DNA of 64,000 nt from Alkalimarinus coralli (GTDB taxonomy: Bacteria; Pseudomonadota; Gammaproteobacteria; Pseudomonadales; Oleiphilaceae). Under the pieces are notes generated by a model, which saw only the letters and a list, made by a program, of their open reading frames with translations, did no database searches and had not been told where the DNA came from. Numbering within the stretch: position 1 is the first letter of the stretch; every line of letters starts with the position of its first letter. Position numbers and translations under genes: made by a program. The DNA lies in the NCBI RefSeq assembly GCF_023650515.1, contig NZ_CP096016.1:2256001-2320000 (forward strand), in the 5' to 3' direction. Positions 1-8,886 of the stretch are shown here, piece by piece.

Positions 1-602
1 TCAGTGCTGTTACCGTCCCCGGTATCGTTAACACTAATTTCGATAGCGTTATCAAGGCCCGAGTTCTGTGCAGCAAACACCAACACAAAACCTGAACCTG
101 TATCGATTACACTGGCATTAACTGCCAGGTCTTCTTCGGCATTGATAGCATTCGCAATACCTTCAAGCGTATTGTTGCTACCATCGATCGTAATGTCTTT
201 TGTGACATCTCCAACTTTAATGCTTAGCGTACCTGTACCAAGCCCCGTCAGATTTTTATCCGCAAATGAAGCGGTACTTAACGAGTGAGCCTGAGCAAGC
301 TCGGTAACTTCTAAAGAATATTGACCAACAGCAGCCCCATTAGTCGCGGTTGCAGTTACATTGCTGGAAGATGACTCGGCGTTTAACGCCTGTAGAGCGC
401 TAGGGTTACTCAGCACTCGGGTAGGAAGTCTAAGATCGGTAAGGGCACTTCGAATGCGTCCAACCGCTGAAAGCTCAGCTTGAACCTGCTCTTCTTTACG
501 ATCAAAACGAAGCTCGGTGGGCGCGCGCTCTGCTTCTGCTAATTTGTCTATAAGGTCACTGGTTAAAACACCAGAACCGATACCTATGGATGAAACAGAC
601 AT
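1..602 (-). CDS. fliD: Flagellar hook-associated protein 2 (filament cap), N-terminal part
   Basis: The gene runs off the left edge, so only about 200 N-terminal residues are visible. They begin MSVSSIGIGSGVLTSDLIDK, a typical FliD opening followed by the alpha-helical polymerisation segment (KLAEAERAPTELR). Further in is the repeating phrase LSIKVGDVTKDITIDG...LEGIANAIN, characteristic of the FliD variable domain. FliD caps the growing filament and folds flagellin subunits as they arrive. The gene follows flaG on the same strand, the usual flagellin-flaG-fliD order. A sigma-28-like promoter lies just upstream in the 145-base gap. Identification is firm; the C-terminal half is outside the window. 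Confidence 0.93.
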   Translation of the reverse strand, partial: MSVSSIGIGSGVLTSDLIDKLAEAERAPTELRFDRKEEQVQAELSAVGRIRSALTDLRLPTRVLSNPSALQALNAESSSSNVTATATNGAAVGQYSLEVTELAQAHSLSTASFADKNLTGLGTGTLSIKVGDVTKDITIDGSNNTLEGIANAINAEEDLAVNASVIDTGSGFVLVFAAQNSGLDNAIEISVNDTGDGNST

Positions 603-683
603 AACTATTGCCCCCACTAAACAGTAAAATAAGTCAGCTATTTAACACCGTCAACTACAAAGCGTATAACTGACCTATTTACT

Positions 684-710
684 GTATCGGCAACTACAGG
701 CAAAGTTTTT
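684..710 (-). promoter_or_regulatory. Candidate sigma-28 (FliA) promoter for fliD
   Basis: Read on the minus strand the site is AAAA-N15-GCCGATAC, against the flagellar sigma-28 consensus TAAA-N15-GCCGATAA: two mismatches and exact spacing. It sits about 80 bases upstream of the fliD start. fliD could also be read through from flaG, so the site may be secondary. Confidence 0.5.
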
Positions 711-747
711 CCTTTTTCCTGTAAATAAATGTAACTTGTTGCCGGTT

Positions 748-1152
748 TTACACCTTAATGTTAAATAAACTTAGTGGCTCATCCTGTTGCAAGTCCTGCG
801 CCAACCTCAATGCCACATCATCAGGTATTTGTCTGACTACTTCTGAAGTCTGACGATCAACAACGGTTATCACAGTTTTTCCAGATGAATCGTCCGTCTG
901 AAATTCAAGGTCTCGTTGCACATTCTGAATATAGTCATTCAGCTTGGTCACCGCTCCCTCTAACTGTTTATCCTTTTGCTCCTGACTCTGTTCACCACCC
1001 ACCTTATTAACATTCTCGGCTGATATGGTGTTAACAGAACCATTCGACTTATCGGATACCGTGGCTGCCTGCTGGGGTTCCTGCTGAGGTGAAGACGCAG
1101 ACGACCCAGCCCTGGTGGCCAGATCCAAACTACTTAACTTAACGTCATTCAT
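748..1152 (-). CDS. flaG: FlaG family flagellar protein
   Basis: A 134-residue protein. The first 60 residues are low-complexity (Ser/Gln/Ala-rich). The conserved FlaG part follows at about 65-134: a helix (LEGAVTKLNDYIQNVQRDLEFQTDD) and the signature TVVDRQTSEVVRQIPDDVALRLAQ. FlaG proteins are linked to filament length control, but their mechanism is unclear. The gene lies between a flagellin gene and fliD on the same strand, its standard position in polar-flagellum clusters of gammaproteobacteria. The flagellin terminator precedes it, so it needs read-through or its own promoter; I see none that is convincing. Confidence 0.9.
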   Translation of the reverse strand: MNDVKLSSLDLATRAGSSASSPQQEPQQAATVSDKSNGSVNTISAENVNKVGGEQSQEQKDKQLEGAVTKLNDYIQNVQRDLEFQTDDSSGKTVITVVDRQTSEVVRQIPDDVALRLAQDLQQDEPLSLFNIKV

Positions 1153-1194
1153 AAAACACCTCTACTCTAAGATCTCTAATAACTAAGTGAAACT

Positions 1195-1229
1195 TAAAAT
1201 CCGGCTTTAGCGAAGTGCACTAAAGCCGG
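1195..1229 (-). terminator. Rho-independent terminator of the first flagellin gene
   Basis: A perfect 10-bp inverted repeat, CCGGCTTTAG and CTAAAGCCGG, with a 9-base loop (1201-1229). On the minus strand it is followed by ATTTTAAG. It starts 20 bases beyond the flagellin stop codon, so it probably ends the abundant flagellin transcript and limits read-through into flaG. Confidence 0.8.
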
Positions 1230-1248
1230 TCAAGTTATCGCTTAACTA

Positions 1249-3336
1249 TTATCCCAGTAGTGATAGCACCTGCTGTGGACCAGCATTAGCCTGGGCTAAG
1301 ATTGAAATACCCGCCTGCTGTAGAACCGAAGATCTGGACAGTGCAGCGGTTTCTGCAGCAAAGTCAGCATCCTTGATTCGAGAATTTGCAGCTGACAAGT
1401 TCTCAGAGTTGATCTGGTTTGATGAGATCGTGTTATCAAAGCGGTTTTGGATCGCACCCAAGTTTGCACGCTCGGTGTTAACCTGTGTTAGCGCGTTATC
1501 CACTGCCTGGATAGCAGCATTCGCACCAGCAACCGTACTGATATCAACATCTTTCAGCAACGTACCAGACTCAGAGCCACCGTAAGTGCCGACATTTAGG
1601 CCAACATTTTCAATATCTCCAGTTTCTGTACCTAAGGTAAATGAGCCTGCTGATTTAAGCACCACACTTGCGACATTTACACTATCAACAAAACCTTCAT
1701 CGTTAGCAGCACCACCACCGGTAAGCTCTATATTACGTCCATCTTCAGCTACTAACTTATAGCTGTCACCATCCAACACCTCAGCTCTCACACCAGTCTG
1801 GCCAGACTTCGCATTGATAGCATCAATAGCGTTAGTTACCTTAGTCGCCACATCTGAACCAGCAGCAATATCAATAGTGACGCCATTAATACCTATCTGC
1901 CCAGCTGTGGTTACAGTAATGTCGCCAGAATAAATTGTATTCTCGCCAGCTTCAGCAGTAACTCCTGTGGTATCAGAAATCCGGTTTATCGCTGCAGCTA
2001 CCGAGATAGCACTCGCATCTGAATTTGCGGTCGATGCAGTATCATCTGACGCAAAAGACTGACCTACAGTCGCTCCATTAATTGTTAAATCACCAGAAAC
2101 CAATGCAACACGGCCACTTGCTACCGTATCCGCATCACCAACGACACCACCATTTACTCCACTGAAACTTCCCTCTTCAAAACCAGCATTATCTATATCA
2201 CCCGTTGTAGAGGTAATTTTTATATCTGACCCATCAGCACTCGTAAGTGTGACATTTCCCGTATAGACCTCTTCAGCGCCAGCAGCACCACCGGCAGCCA
2301 TACCAAGAGCAGCGGTAGTTACAGTCGCCTGACCAAGCTCAATGTTTCTTCCATCTGCTGCACTTAAATCGATTCGGAAGCCGTCATCAGTAGTAACTAC
2401 GGACGCAGTTACACCTGTTGCATCGGATTTAGCATTCAAGGCATCGGCCACTTTACCCAGCTCATTGCGCACGCCTTCTCCTGCAGTAGCGGCCCCAACC
2501 TGAATATCGATGGTCACGCCGTTAATAGAGACATTTCCGGCAGCAGCCGTCATATCCGCAGTGATAGAGGTACCTTCAACAGTATTCTCCGCTGCTGTAG
2601 CAGTAACGCCAGTTTGGTCACTTACCGCATTAATAGCAGCAGCCTTAGCAATTGCACTAGATGCCTGCTTAGAAGATGAAGTAGTATCAGCTGCCGCAGA
2701 TGATGCTCCAACTGCCACTCCGTTAATGTTCAAATCACCAGCAACCAGAGCAGTTGTTTCTGCCGCAACACCTACAGTTAAAGCAGCCTTACTGATATTT
2801 GATGTTATACCTGCTGTTTCGGCACTACCTAATGTAGATGTAGTTACTTCCGCAATGTTTACATCAATGGTTTCACCCACGTTTGCACCCACCTGGAAGG
2901 TTTGGGCCTGGAAGTCACCATTTAGCAGCTTAACGCCGTTAAAGTTAGTCTGATCAGAGATACGGCCAATCTCATCAATAATCTGTTTTGCTTCGGCGTT
3001 TAGGGCTTCACGGTCAACATCAGTGTTGGTTGCGTTAGCAGACTGTACCGCCAGCTCACGTAAACGAGATAAGTTAGTGGTAATCGAGTCCAAACCACCT
3101 TCAGCAGTTTGCGCCAGCGATACACCATCACCTGCGTTTCGTGTTGCAACATTCAAACCACTAATCTGTGATTCAAAACGAGTTGATATAGCCAAACCTG
3201 CCGCATCATCTTTTGAACTGTTGATACGTAAACCTGAAGACAAACGATTCAATGCTTGTGCATTATCTGACTGAGCATTGTTCAGATTACGTTGTGCGGT
3301 TAGCGAGTTAATATTGGTATTTATAATTTGTGGCAT
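1249..3336 (-). CDS. Flagellin (filament subunit), long form with duplicated variable region
   Basis: A 695-residue flagellin. The start is placed at MPQIINTNINSLTAQ because AGGAGA lies just before it; an in-frame start 10 codons earlier has no such site. The D0/D1 N-terminus (NRLSSGLRINSSKDDAAGLAIS) and C-terminus (ANSRIKDADFAAETAALSR...QVLSLLG) are canonical. About 450 residues in between carry two copies of a module of some 180 residues, each with GDLxING, INGVTIDI and GRNIEL phrases (flagellin hook-IN-type motifs). Typical flagellins have 280-500 residues. No cysteine is seen. A sigma-28 promoter lies upstream. It is paralogous to the flagellin at 3929-6028 in the opposite orientation. 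Confidence 0.95.
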   Translation of the reverse strand: MPQIINTNINSLTAQRNLNNAQSDNAQALNRLSSGLRINSSKDDAAGLAISTRFESQISGLNVATRNAGDGVSLAQTAEGGLDSITTNLSRLRELAVQSANATNTDVDREALNAEAKQIIDEIGRISDQTNFNGVKLLNGDFQAQTFQVGANVGETIDVNIAEVTTSTLGSAETAGITSNISKAALTVGVAAETTALVAGDLNINGVAVGASSAAADTTSSSKQASSAIAKAAAINAVSDQTGVTATAAENTVEGTSITADMTAAAGNVSINGVTIDIQVGAATAGEGVRNELGKVADALNAKSDATGVTASVVTTDDGFRIDLSAADGRNIELGQATVTTAALGMAAGGAAGAEEVYTGNVTLTSADGSDIKITSTTGDIDNAGFEEGSFSGVNGGVVGDADTVASGRVALVSGDLTINGATVGQSFASDDTASTANSDASAISVAAAINRISDTTGVTAEAGENTIYSGDITVTTAGQIGINGVTIDIAAGSDVATKVTNAIDAINAKSGQTGVRAEVLDGDSYKLVAEDGRNIELTGGGAANDEGFVDSVNVASVVLKSAGSFTLGTETGDIENVGLNVGTYGGSESGTLLKDVDISTVAGANAAIQAVDNALTQVNTERANLGAIQNRFDNTISSNQINSENLSAANSRIKDADFAAETAALSRSSVLQQAGISILAQANAGPQQVLSLLG

Positions 3337-3454
3337 AATGTTTCTCCTAGAACCTTCATCAAACAAGGCGCTCTCGTTATTGAGTTACCATATCTCCGCG
3401 CCACATCATTAAAAACGTAAGCCGTCGAATGGATAGATACTTGCCTTGTGATGT

Positions 3455-3481
3455 TTAACGGCACAAATTTGGCGACCTTTA
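3455..3481 (-). promoter_or_regulatory. Sigma-28 (FliA) promoter of the first flagellin gene
   Basis: On the minus strand the sequence is TAAA-N15-GCCGTTAA, one mismatch from the flagellar sigma-28 consensus TAAA-N15-GCCGATAA with exact spacing. It lies about 120 bases before the flagellin start, leaving a long AT-rich leader. This makes the gene a late-class flagellar gene. Confidence 0.8.
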
Positions 3482-3777
3482 ATTTTTAATGTTACGGAAT
3501 GTAAAAGTAATTGACCCTTGCGTTAAAAACAGCTTTTAAAATAAAAAAAATATCTATAAACCATTGAATTTAAAATATTTAATTACTTTAGTATTTTTAA
3601 AAATATTTCTATTTTTTTACCTATTACTCTAAACACTGCTCACACACAAAAGCGGCAATTCACCGCCAAAAGACCGGCAACTTTTCGTATTTATCAGCCC
3701 TGTCCTCTTCCCCTTTAAGCCACTCACAAAAATATAAACGCTTATTTTTCATACAGATGCATCATTATTTAAGAAAC

Positions 3778-3793
3778 TGGCACACCACATGCT
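3778..3793 (+). promoter_or_regulatory. Sigma-54 type promoter of the second flagellin gene
   Basis: The sequence TGGCACACCACATGCT has the -24 GG and -12 GC elements exactly 12 bases apart and matches TGGCAC-N5-TTGCW closely. It lies about 135 bases before the second flagellin gene, suggesting RpoN plus a FlrC/FleR-type activator. The two head-to-head flagellin genes would then be under different sigma factors. The rest of the 592-base intergenic region is AT-rich with no other gene. Confidence 0.75.
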
Positions 3794-3928
3794 TTAAGGC
3801 TGTTAAGCGCAGATACGGTGTTCTGAACCTTCATCAGTATCGGAATAAAAACTTTAAAGCAGCCGGTAGTTGCTTAACCCATTTAGGGAATGCTGTCCGC
3901 CGGTATAGAAGATAAGCAGGAGGGTATA

Positions 3929-6028
3929 ATGCCTCAAATCATCAATACCAATATTGCGTCTATCAACGCGCAGCGAAACCTGAATAACTCTCAGGGTGAC
4001 TACAATACATCACTTCAACGTCTGTCTTCTGGCTTACGCATTAACAGCGCTAAAGACGATGCGGCGGGGTTGGCAATATCGACTCGTTTTACCTCTCAAA
4101 CCAGAGGGCTAGATGTTGCCATAAGAAACGCGGGCGACGGTGTTTCGCTTTCACAAACAGCAGAAGGCGCTTTGGGCGCAATGACAGATAACTTGCTAAG
4201 AATTCGAGACCTGTCACTTCAGTCTGCCAACGCAACCAATAGTGCAGTTGACCGAGAAGCGCTTAATACCGAAGTTCAGCAGCTAAAAGATGAAATTCAG
4301 CGTATTGCTGAACAGACTAACTTTAACGGCACCAAGCTGTTAGATGGCACCTTTGAAGATGTGACCTTTCAAATTGGCGCAAACGAAGGCGAAAGTCTTA
4401 CCTTTGGCATCGCTCAAACAACTACTGACGTTTTGGGCACCGCCAAAACAGACGGCATTACCTCAAACTCTGAAGTAATACCGACCATAACAGGCACAGC
4501 CCACGCTCTCGCAGCGGGAGACTTAGTGATCAACGGCATCGCAGTGCCAGCATCAACCGGTGTAGATGACAGCTTTTCTAATGTTGATAACGAGAAGAGT
4601 GCCATCGCTAAAGCCGCTGCAATAAACAAAGTCAGTGAACAAACCGGCATTGAGGCGATCGTTAACGAAACCTCCATCAGCGGCACAACAGGTTTCACCA
4701 GCGCTGACCGTGCAGGCACGCTTCAAATAAACGGAATCGATATTGCCGTATCAACTGCTGCGGGGCTTTCAGTCAGTGTAAACCTCGAAAACGTTGCTGC
4801 CGCCATCAATGAAAAGTCTGGCCAAACTGGCGTTGTGGCGACCTTTAATGGCAACCCAACAACAGGAATATCGTTAACTGCAGCGGACGGAAGAAACATT
4901 TCAATAACCGGTGACGGAACAGTCAACTCTAGCGCTTATGGTTTGCCTGCCAGTTTGGGCACAGGTGCAACAACAGATGCAACAAACTCAAACACCTACT
5001 TGGGTACTTACACGCTCGTCTCTTCTGCGGGTAAAGAGATGTCTCTGGATACCAACGCCGACATAGGGAACGCAGGGCTTCAGGTTGGCACGTTTAGTGG
5101 CAACAATAGTGGTGCTATTAGTGAAACCCAGCCATCCAATGCACTGGCCACTGGAGACTTAGTCATCAACGGCGTGCCAGTAGGCCCGAGCCTGAGCTCT
5201 TTCGACACGGCCTCAAGCGTCGGGAATGACTATAGCGCCATCTCTAAGGCTGGCGCGATCAATGAGGTTGCTGATCGAACAGGCGTAACGGCAGAGGTTA
5301 ATGCAGCAATTCTCAATGCTGACGCAGCCATTGCAGGCGTTGGTTCTGCAATAACAGGGTCATTCCAGCTGAACGGTGTACAAGTTAACCTGTCATGGGC
5401 GGCTGCTGATTCAGCGGCTGATGTTCAAGGCTCGATCGTTGACGCGGTAAACAACAAGTCAGGCCAGTCTGGCATTCGTGCAGAAGCCTTTGGAAATAGC
5501 TATAGACTCATTGCCGATGATGGGCGAAATGTCGTGGCAAGTAATTTCACCGGCCTTACCGCTGCCAACATTGGTTTAACCACTAACCAAACCGCAAACG
5601 GGTCAGTTACTTTGCTTTCGGCAGGTAAAATTGAGTTATCGTCCCTAACCGGTGCTATCGCGACCAATTCAGGCTTTGAAGTAGGCTCTTTTGGTTCGGC
5701 CGAAGATGGGCAGTTGATACAAGATATCGATATATCCACTGTTGATGGAGCGATAGCCGCGCTTAACGCGGTTGATAATGCACTCGATCAAATCAACTTT
5801 ACCCGTGCGGATCTGGGTGCGATTCAGAACCGATTTGAATCTACCATCGATAGCCAAGCGATTACTGCCGAGAACCTAACCACAGCTAACTCGCGAATCA
5901 GGGATGCAGATTTTGCAGCGGAAACCGCTGAGCTATCTCGTTCACAGGTTCTTCAGTCAGCTGGTTTGTCAGTTCTTTCTCAGGCAAATGCCGCCCCGCA
6001 GCAGGTACTGCAGCTGCTTCAGGGGTAA
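3929..6028 (+). CDS. Flagellin (filament subunit), second long paralogue
   Basis: A 699-residue flagellin starting MPQIINTNIASINAQ, directly after a strong CAGGAGGG ribosome site; the longer in-frame start 13 codons upstream is unlikely. The N-terminal (LQRLSSGLRINSAKDDAAGLAIS) and C-terminal (TTANSRIRDADFAAETAELSR) coiled-coil domains are standard. The central part again holds two divergent modules with the phrases GDLVINGIAVPAS, INGIDIAVS, GRNISITGDG, GDLVINGVPVGPS and DDGRNVVAS. It aligns over its length with the 695-residue flagellin but has clearly diverged. It is followed by the putative flagellin-modification island, so it is a likely substrate of that island. Confidence 0.95.
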   Translation: MPQIINTNIASINAQRNLNNSQGDYNTSLQRLSSGLRINSAKDDAAGLAISTRFTSQTRGLDVAIRNAGDGVSLSQTAEGALGAMTDNLLRIRDLSLQSANATNSAVDREALNTEVQQLKDEIQRIAEQTNFNGTKLLDGTFEDVTFQIGANEGESLTFGIAQTTTDVLGTAKTDGITSNSEVIPTITGTAHALAAGDLVINGIAVPASTGVDDSFSNVDNEKSAIAKAAAINKVSEQTGIEAIVNETSISGTTGFTSADRAGTLQINGIDIAVSTAAGLSVSVNLENVAAAINEKSGQTGVVATFNGNPTTGISLTAADGRNISITGDGTVNSSAYGLPASLGTGATTDATNSNTYLGTYTLVSSAGKEMSLDTNADIGNAGLQVGTFSGNNSGAISETQPSNALATGDLVINGVPVGPSLSSFDTASSVGNDYSAISKAGAINEVADRTGVTAEVNAAILNADAAIAGVGSAITGSFQLNGVQVNLSWAAADSAADVQGSIVDAVNNKSGQSGIRAEAFGNSYRLIADDGRNVVASNFTGLTAANIGLTTNQTANGSVTLLSAGKIELSSLTGAIATNSGFEVGSFGSAEDGQLIQDIDISTVDGAIAALNAVDNALDQINFTRADLGAIQNRFESTIDSQAITAENLTTANSRIRDADFAAETAELSRSQVLQSAGLSVLSQANAAPQQVLQLLQG

Positions 6029-6042
6029 TTCATTAAACTAGC

Positions 6043-6073
6043 GCCGTGTAAATCTCGTGCGAGTTTACACGGC
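6043..6073 (+). terminator. Hairpin after the second flagellin gene
   Basis: An inverted repeat of GCCGTGTAAA and TTTACACGGC with extra pairing (CTCG/CGAG) inside, starting 15 bases after the flagellin stop. The following bases (CTTGGATAAAC) are not a good T-run, so termination is likely but the type is uncertain. Confidence 0.6.
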
Positions 6074-6201
6074 CTTGGATAAACACTCATCCATATTCCA
6101 AGTCCATCACTATTACACTACCCCGCAATTAGACCCCACATTGAATTATTGTTATAAACAATCTCTCTAAGAAAAAATTTCAATATGTTAAGGACAGCTC
6201 A

Positions 6202-8130
6202 ATGGCCGCTACTCCTCCCCCTCTAAGCTTCACTCTCTTTGACCTTGAAAAAGAAGTCTATCGACGAAACTACAAAAAATATGAGCAGTACCTAATTGAG
6301 TTATGCTCTTATTTGGACAATAAGGGACTCATCGAAGACAGCTATATAGTCAATGATAAAGGGGAGCCTGTAAAGGTTCAAAACGGCCTGCACCCGCTTA
6401 GCGGCATCATGTCCTTTGAGCAAAAAGTTGAGATTTATAACCGTATCGCCTCCTGCATTACCGCATATCTCTCAGATACGACCTATACCCCTAGCGATGA
6501 AGCACTACTTCATTTAATTTTTTTCAAAACAAATATTGCCAGTATTTTTTACATAAGCAGCTTCAACAATATGGACCATATTCTATGGAACAGGGACTTG
6601 CTCACTAATGATTTCCGGCTCAACCTAGCAACAGAACTGGATATTAAATACTTATTAGCCTGCTACACACTTAATAGCAACATTACCATTGATGTCGATA
6701 CGTTAATCAACGCAATTCCCTACTGGGGGGCAAGTTGGTACTTAGGCCTGTTATACCATCATCATCACTGCCTCAACCAGCGTATCCAAGAAAATTTTAA
6801 CAAATTGATTGCCAGCCATAAGCAGTTTGAGAAAGTGTCTTTGGACGTGACCTTAGCCGAGCTAGCCGCCTCCCCTTGGATGAATTGCTCATATTGGGAT
6901 ATCGAGAATCGTCATAGCGTTAAGAAATCAATCAATGTTGCACTGAAAAGGTGGGCAGAGGATGAAATTCAGCCAGGACTAAAGAAGAGAGTTTCGCGAT
7001 ACATCAAAAAAACAGATGGCATTAAACGCATTGTTGTATTGTGCGAAAAGTATTTTTCAAAACATGCGATGTACCGTAGTTACCATCTCCCTATTTCAGT
7101 ATTAAAACAGCATTACGACGTAACCTTGTTTTGTGCAGAGCAAGACTTTGACGATAACTCTGTAAAAGACTTCCATAGAGTTATTACCGTTAAAGATTCT
7201 GCTCAAAACATCGCACATATTGTGAAAGATATTGCTTCCATTGAACCTGACCTTATCCTTTATCCATCTCTGGGTATGGCCAAATGGACGATACCACTGT
7301 GCAACCTGCGCTTGGCCAAATATCAGGTAATGTGTTATGGCCACCCTGCTTCTGCCATGTCAGACGAGATAGACTACGGCTATTCATCTGGGTTTGCGCA
7401 AGGCCCTGACTACCAGTCGTTCTGCATGGAACAGGTAATCCCTGTTTATCATGCAGATCATGAAATCGTTTTTCAGAAGCACTCTCAGTTTGAAGAAATA
7501 GATCGCTCAACACCCGAAGATAATGTCGTCAGAATTGCCATTAACAGCTCTCTGCCCAAAATAAGCAATCGGTTTATTAAACTATGCTCTATTATCAAAT
7601 CACACTCCAGTGTTCCACTAGAGTTTCATTTTTTCGCTGTAGGTAATGCAGGATGTGAACTGACTGCATTTAAGAAGTCACTCCAAGAGCGAATAGGCAC
7701 CTGTATAGTTATCCACCCTCATGCACACTATATAGAGTATATGAAGAATCTAGCCAAGTGCGATTTGGCCATAGGGACATTTCCTTTTGGTAATGCCAAT
7801 ACCAATATAGATCTAGCCGTGCTGGGAATCCCAAAAATATATTATTCTGAAGAGTGCGGTTTAGCATCTTTCACCGATCATGCAACTTTACGGAAATTAA
7901 CACTACCAGATATTCTTAAGCCAACATCTGAAGCAGGCTTGTTGTCCAGTTTAATCTACTTAATCCACAACACCAACGAACGGCAAAGGATCTCTAAAGA
8001 GCTCCGAAATCAAAAACCAACAGAATCACTTACAGAGCGAAAAGAGGATGATTCTACCTTACTCAGGTCAATCCGGTGGATTGAAAACAAGGCGATATTA
8101 ACCATAAACAGAAAAGAAAATCAGAGCTGA
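6202..8130 (+). CDS. HMW1C/GT41-like glycosyltransferase, probable flagellin glycosyltransferase
   Basis: A 642-residue soluble protein. The helical N-terminal half (about 1-260) resembles the all-alpha domain of HMW1C-type enzymes. The C-terminal half looks like a GT-B fold: KRIVVLCEKYFSKHAMYRSYHLP near 274, DLILYPSLGMAKWTIPLCNLRLAKYQVMCYGHP around 350-390, and a donor-site-like segment, GTFPFGNANTNIDLAVLGIP, near 525-545. HMW1C relatives have FPFGNTNG at the last position. HMW1C enzymes add glucose to Asn in N-x-S/T sequons in the cytoplasm, whereas SPINDLY/OGT relatives modify Ser/Thr. Placement right after a flagellin suggests filament glycosylation. The start has AAGGA seven bases upstream. 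The next gene follows after 4 bases. Confidence 0.75.
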   Translation: MAATPPPLSFTLFDLEKEVYRRNYKKYEQYLIELCSYLDNKGLIEDSYIVNDKGEPVKVQNGLHPLSGIMSFEQKVEIYNRIASCITAYLSDTTYTPSDEALLHLIFFKTNIASIFYISSFNNMDHILWNRDLLTNDFRLNLATELDIKYLLACYTLNSNITIDVDTLINAIPYWGASWYLGLLYHHHHCLNQRIQENFNKLIASHKQFEKVSLDVTLAELAASPWMNCSYWDIENRHSVKKSINVALKRWAEDEIQPGLKKRVSRYIKKTDGIKRIVVLCEKYFSKHAMYRSYHLPISVLKQHYDVTLFCAEQDFDDNSVKDFHRVITVKDSAQNIAHIVKDIASIEPDLILYPSLGMAKWTIPLCNLRLAKYQVMCYGHPASAMSDEIDYGYSSGFAQGPDYQSFCMEQVIPVYHADHEIVFQKHSQFEEIDRSTPEDNVVRIAINSSLPKISNRFIKLCSIIKSHSSVPLEFHFFAVGNAGCELTAFKKSLQERIGTCIVIHPHAHYIEYMKNLAKCDLAIGTFPFGNANTNIDLAVLGIPKIYYSEECGLASFTDHATLRKLTLPDILKPTSEAGLLSSLIYLIHNTNERQRISKELRNQKPTESLTERKEDDSTLLRSIRWIENKAILTINRKENQS

Positions 8131-8134
8131 ACAT

Positions 8135-8833
8135 ATGAGGCTAGCAATCATGCAACCTTATTTTCTGCCCTACATCGGATATTGGCAATTGCTAAATAAG
8201 GTGGACAAATTTATAGTTTACGACAATATTCAATATACAAAAAAAGGGTGGATCAACAGAAACAGATTCTTGAAAAACGGGAAAGATGCACTTTTTACCA
8301 TTCCTTTAAAAAAAGACTCGGACACTCTAAATATCAGTGACCGAACGATAGCAAGTACTTATGATAAAGATAAACTCACTAGTCAGTTTAGAAACACTTA
8401 CCTAAGAGCCCCTTATTTTGAAGATGCCTTTCCAGTAATTGAAGAGGTTATTCACTATAATGCCGAAAACCTATTTGACTATATATTAAACTCTATCAAA
8501 AAAATTTGTTCATACTTAAAAATAGACGACTCAAAAATAACGGCATCTTCAAGTATTCCCATCGACCACACACTGAAATCTGAAGAAAAAGTCCTGGCGC
8601 TTTGCCATGCAATGGAAGCTAAGGAGTACTACAATCCGATAGGAGGGGTCGCACTGTACGATAAAGTTCATTTTTCAAACCAAAATATTGACTTGAAGTT
8701 TTTGAAGGCACTACCTATCGAATACAAGCAACATAATAACGAATTCGTTCCCTGGCTTTCTATCGTTGATATTATGATGTTTAGCAACTTGAGCTCAATT
8801 CAAGAAATGCTCACACACTTCACTCTTGAGTAA
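8135..8833 (+). CDS. WbqC-like family protein
   Basis: A 232-residue protein starting MRLAIMQPYFLPYIGYWQLL, the hallmark of the WbqC family. Further family features are DKFIVYDNIQYTKKGWINRNR and, near the C-terminus, YNPIGGVALYDKVHF. WbqC proteins occur in O-antigen and flagellin-glycan clusters, but their reaction is not well established; an acyl or aminoacyl transfer in sugar modification is often proposed. The gene starts 4 bases after the HMW1C-like gene and lacks a clear ribosome site, so it is probably translationally coupled to it. Confidence 0.85.
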   Translation: MRLAIMQPYFLPYIGYWQLLNKVDKFIVYDNIQYTKKGWINRNRFLKNGKDALFTIPLKKDSDTLNISDRTIASTYDKDKLTSQFRNTYLRAPYFEDAFPVIEEVIHYNAENLFDYILNSIKKICSYLKIDDSKITASSSIPIDHTLKSEEKVLALCHAMEAKEYYNPIGGVALYDKVHFSNQNIDLKFLKALPIEYKQHNNEFVPWLSIVDIMMFSNLSSIQEMLTHFTLE

Positions 8834-8886
8834 GTGAGGCCAAATAACAAACTGCAATTACAGTTTAAGGGCTCAATTTTATTTAC

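Noticed and set aside
2510-2953. Plus-strand open frame of 147 codons opposite the first flagellin gene
   Set aside because: It is complementary to the highly repetitive flagellin coding sequence, lacks a ribosome site and has an Ala/Val/Thr composition typical of antisense shadows.
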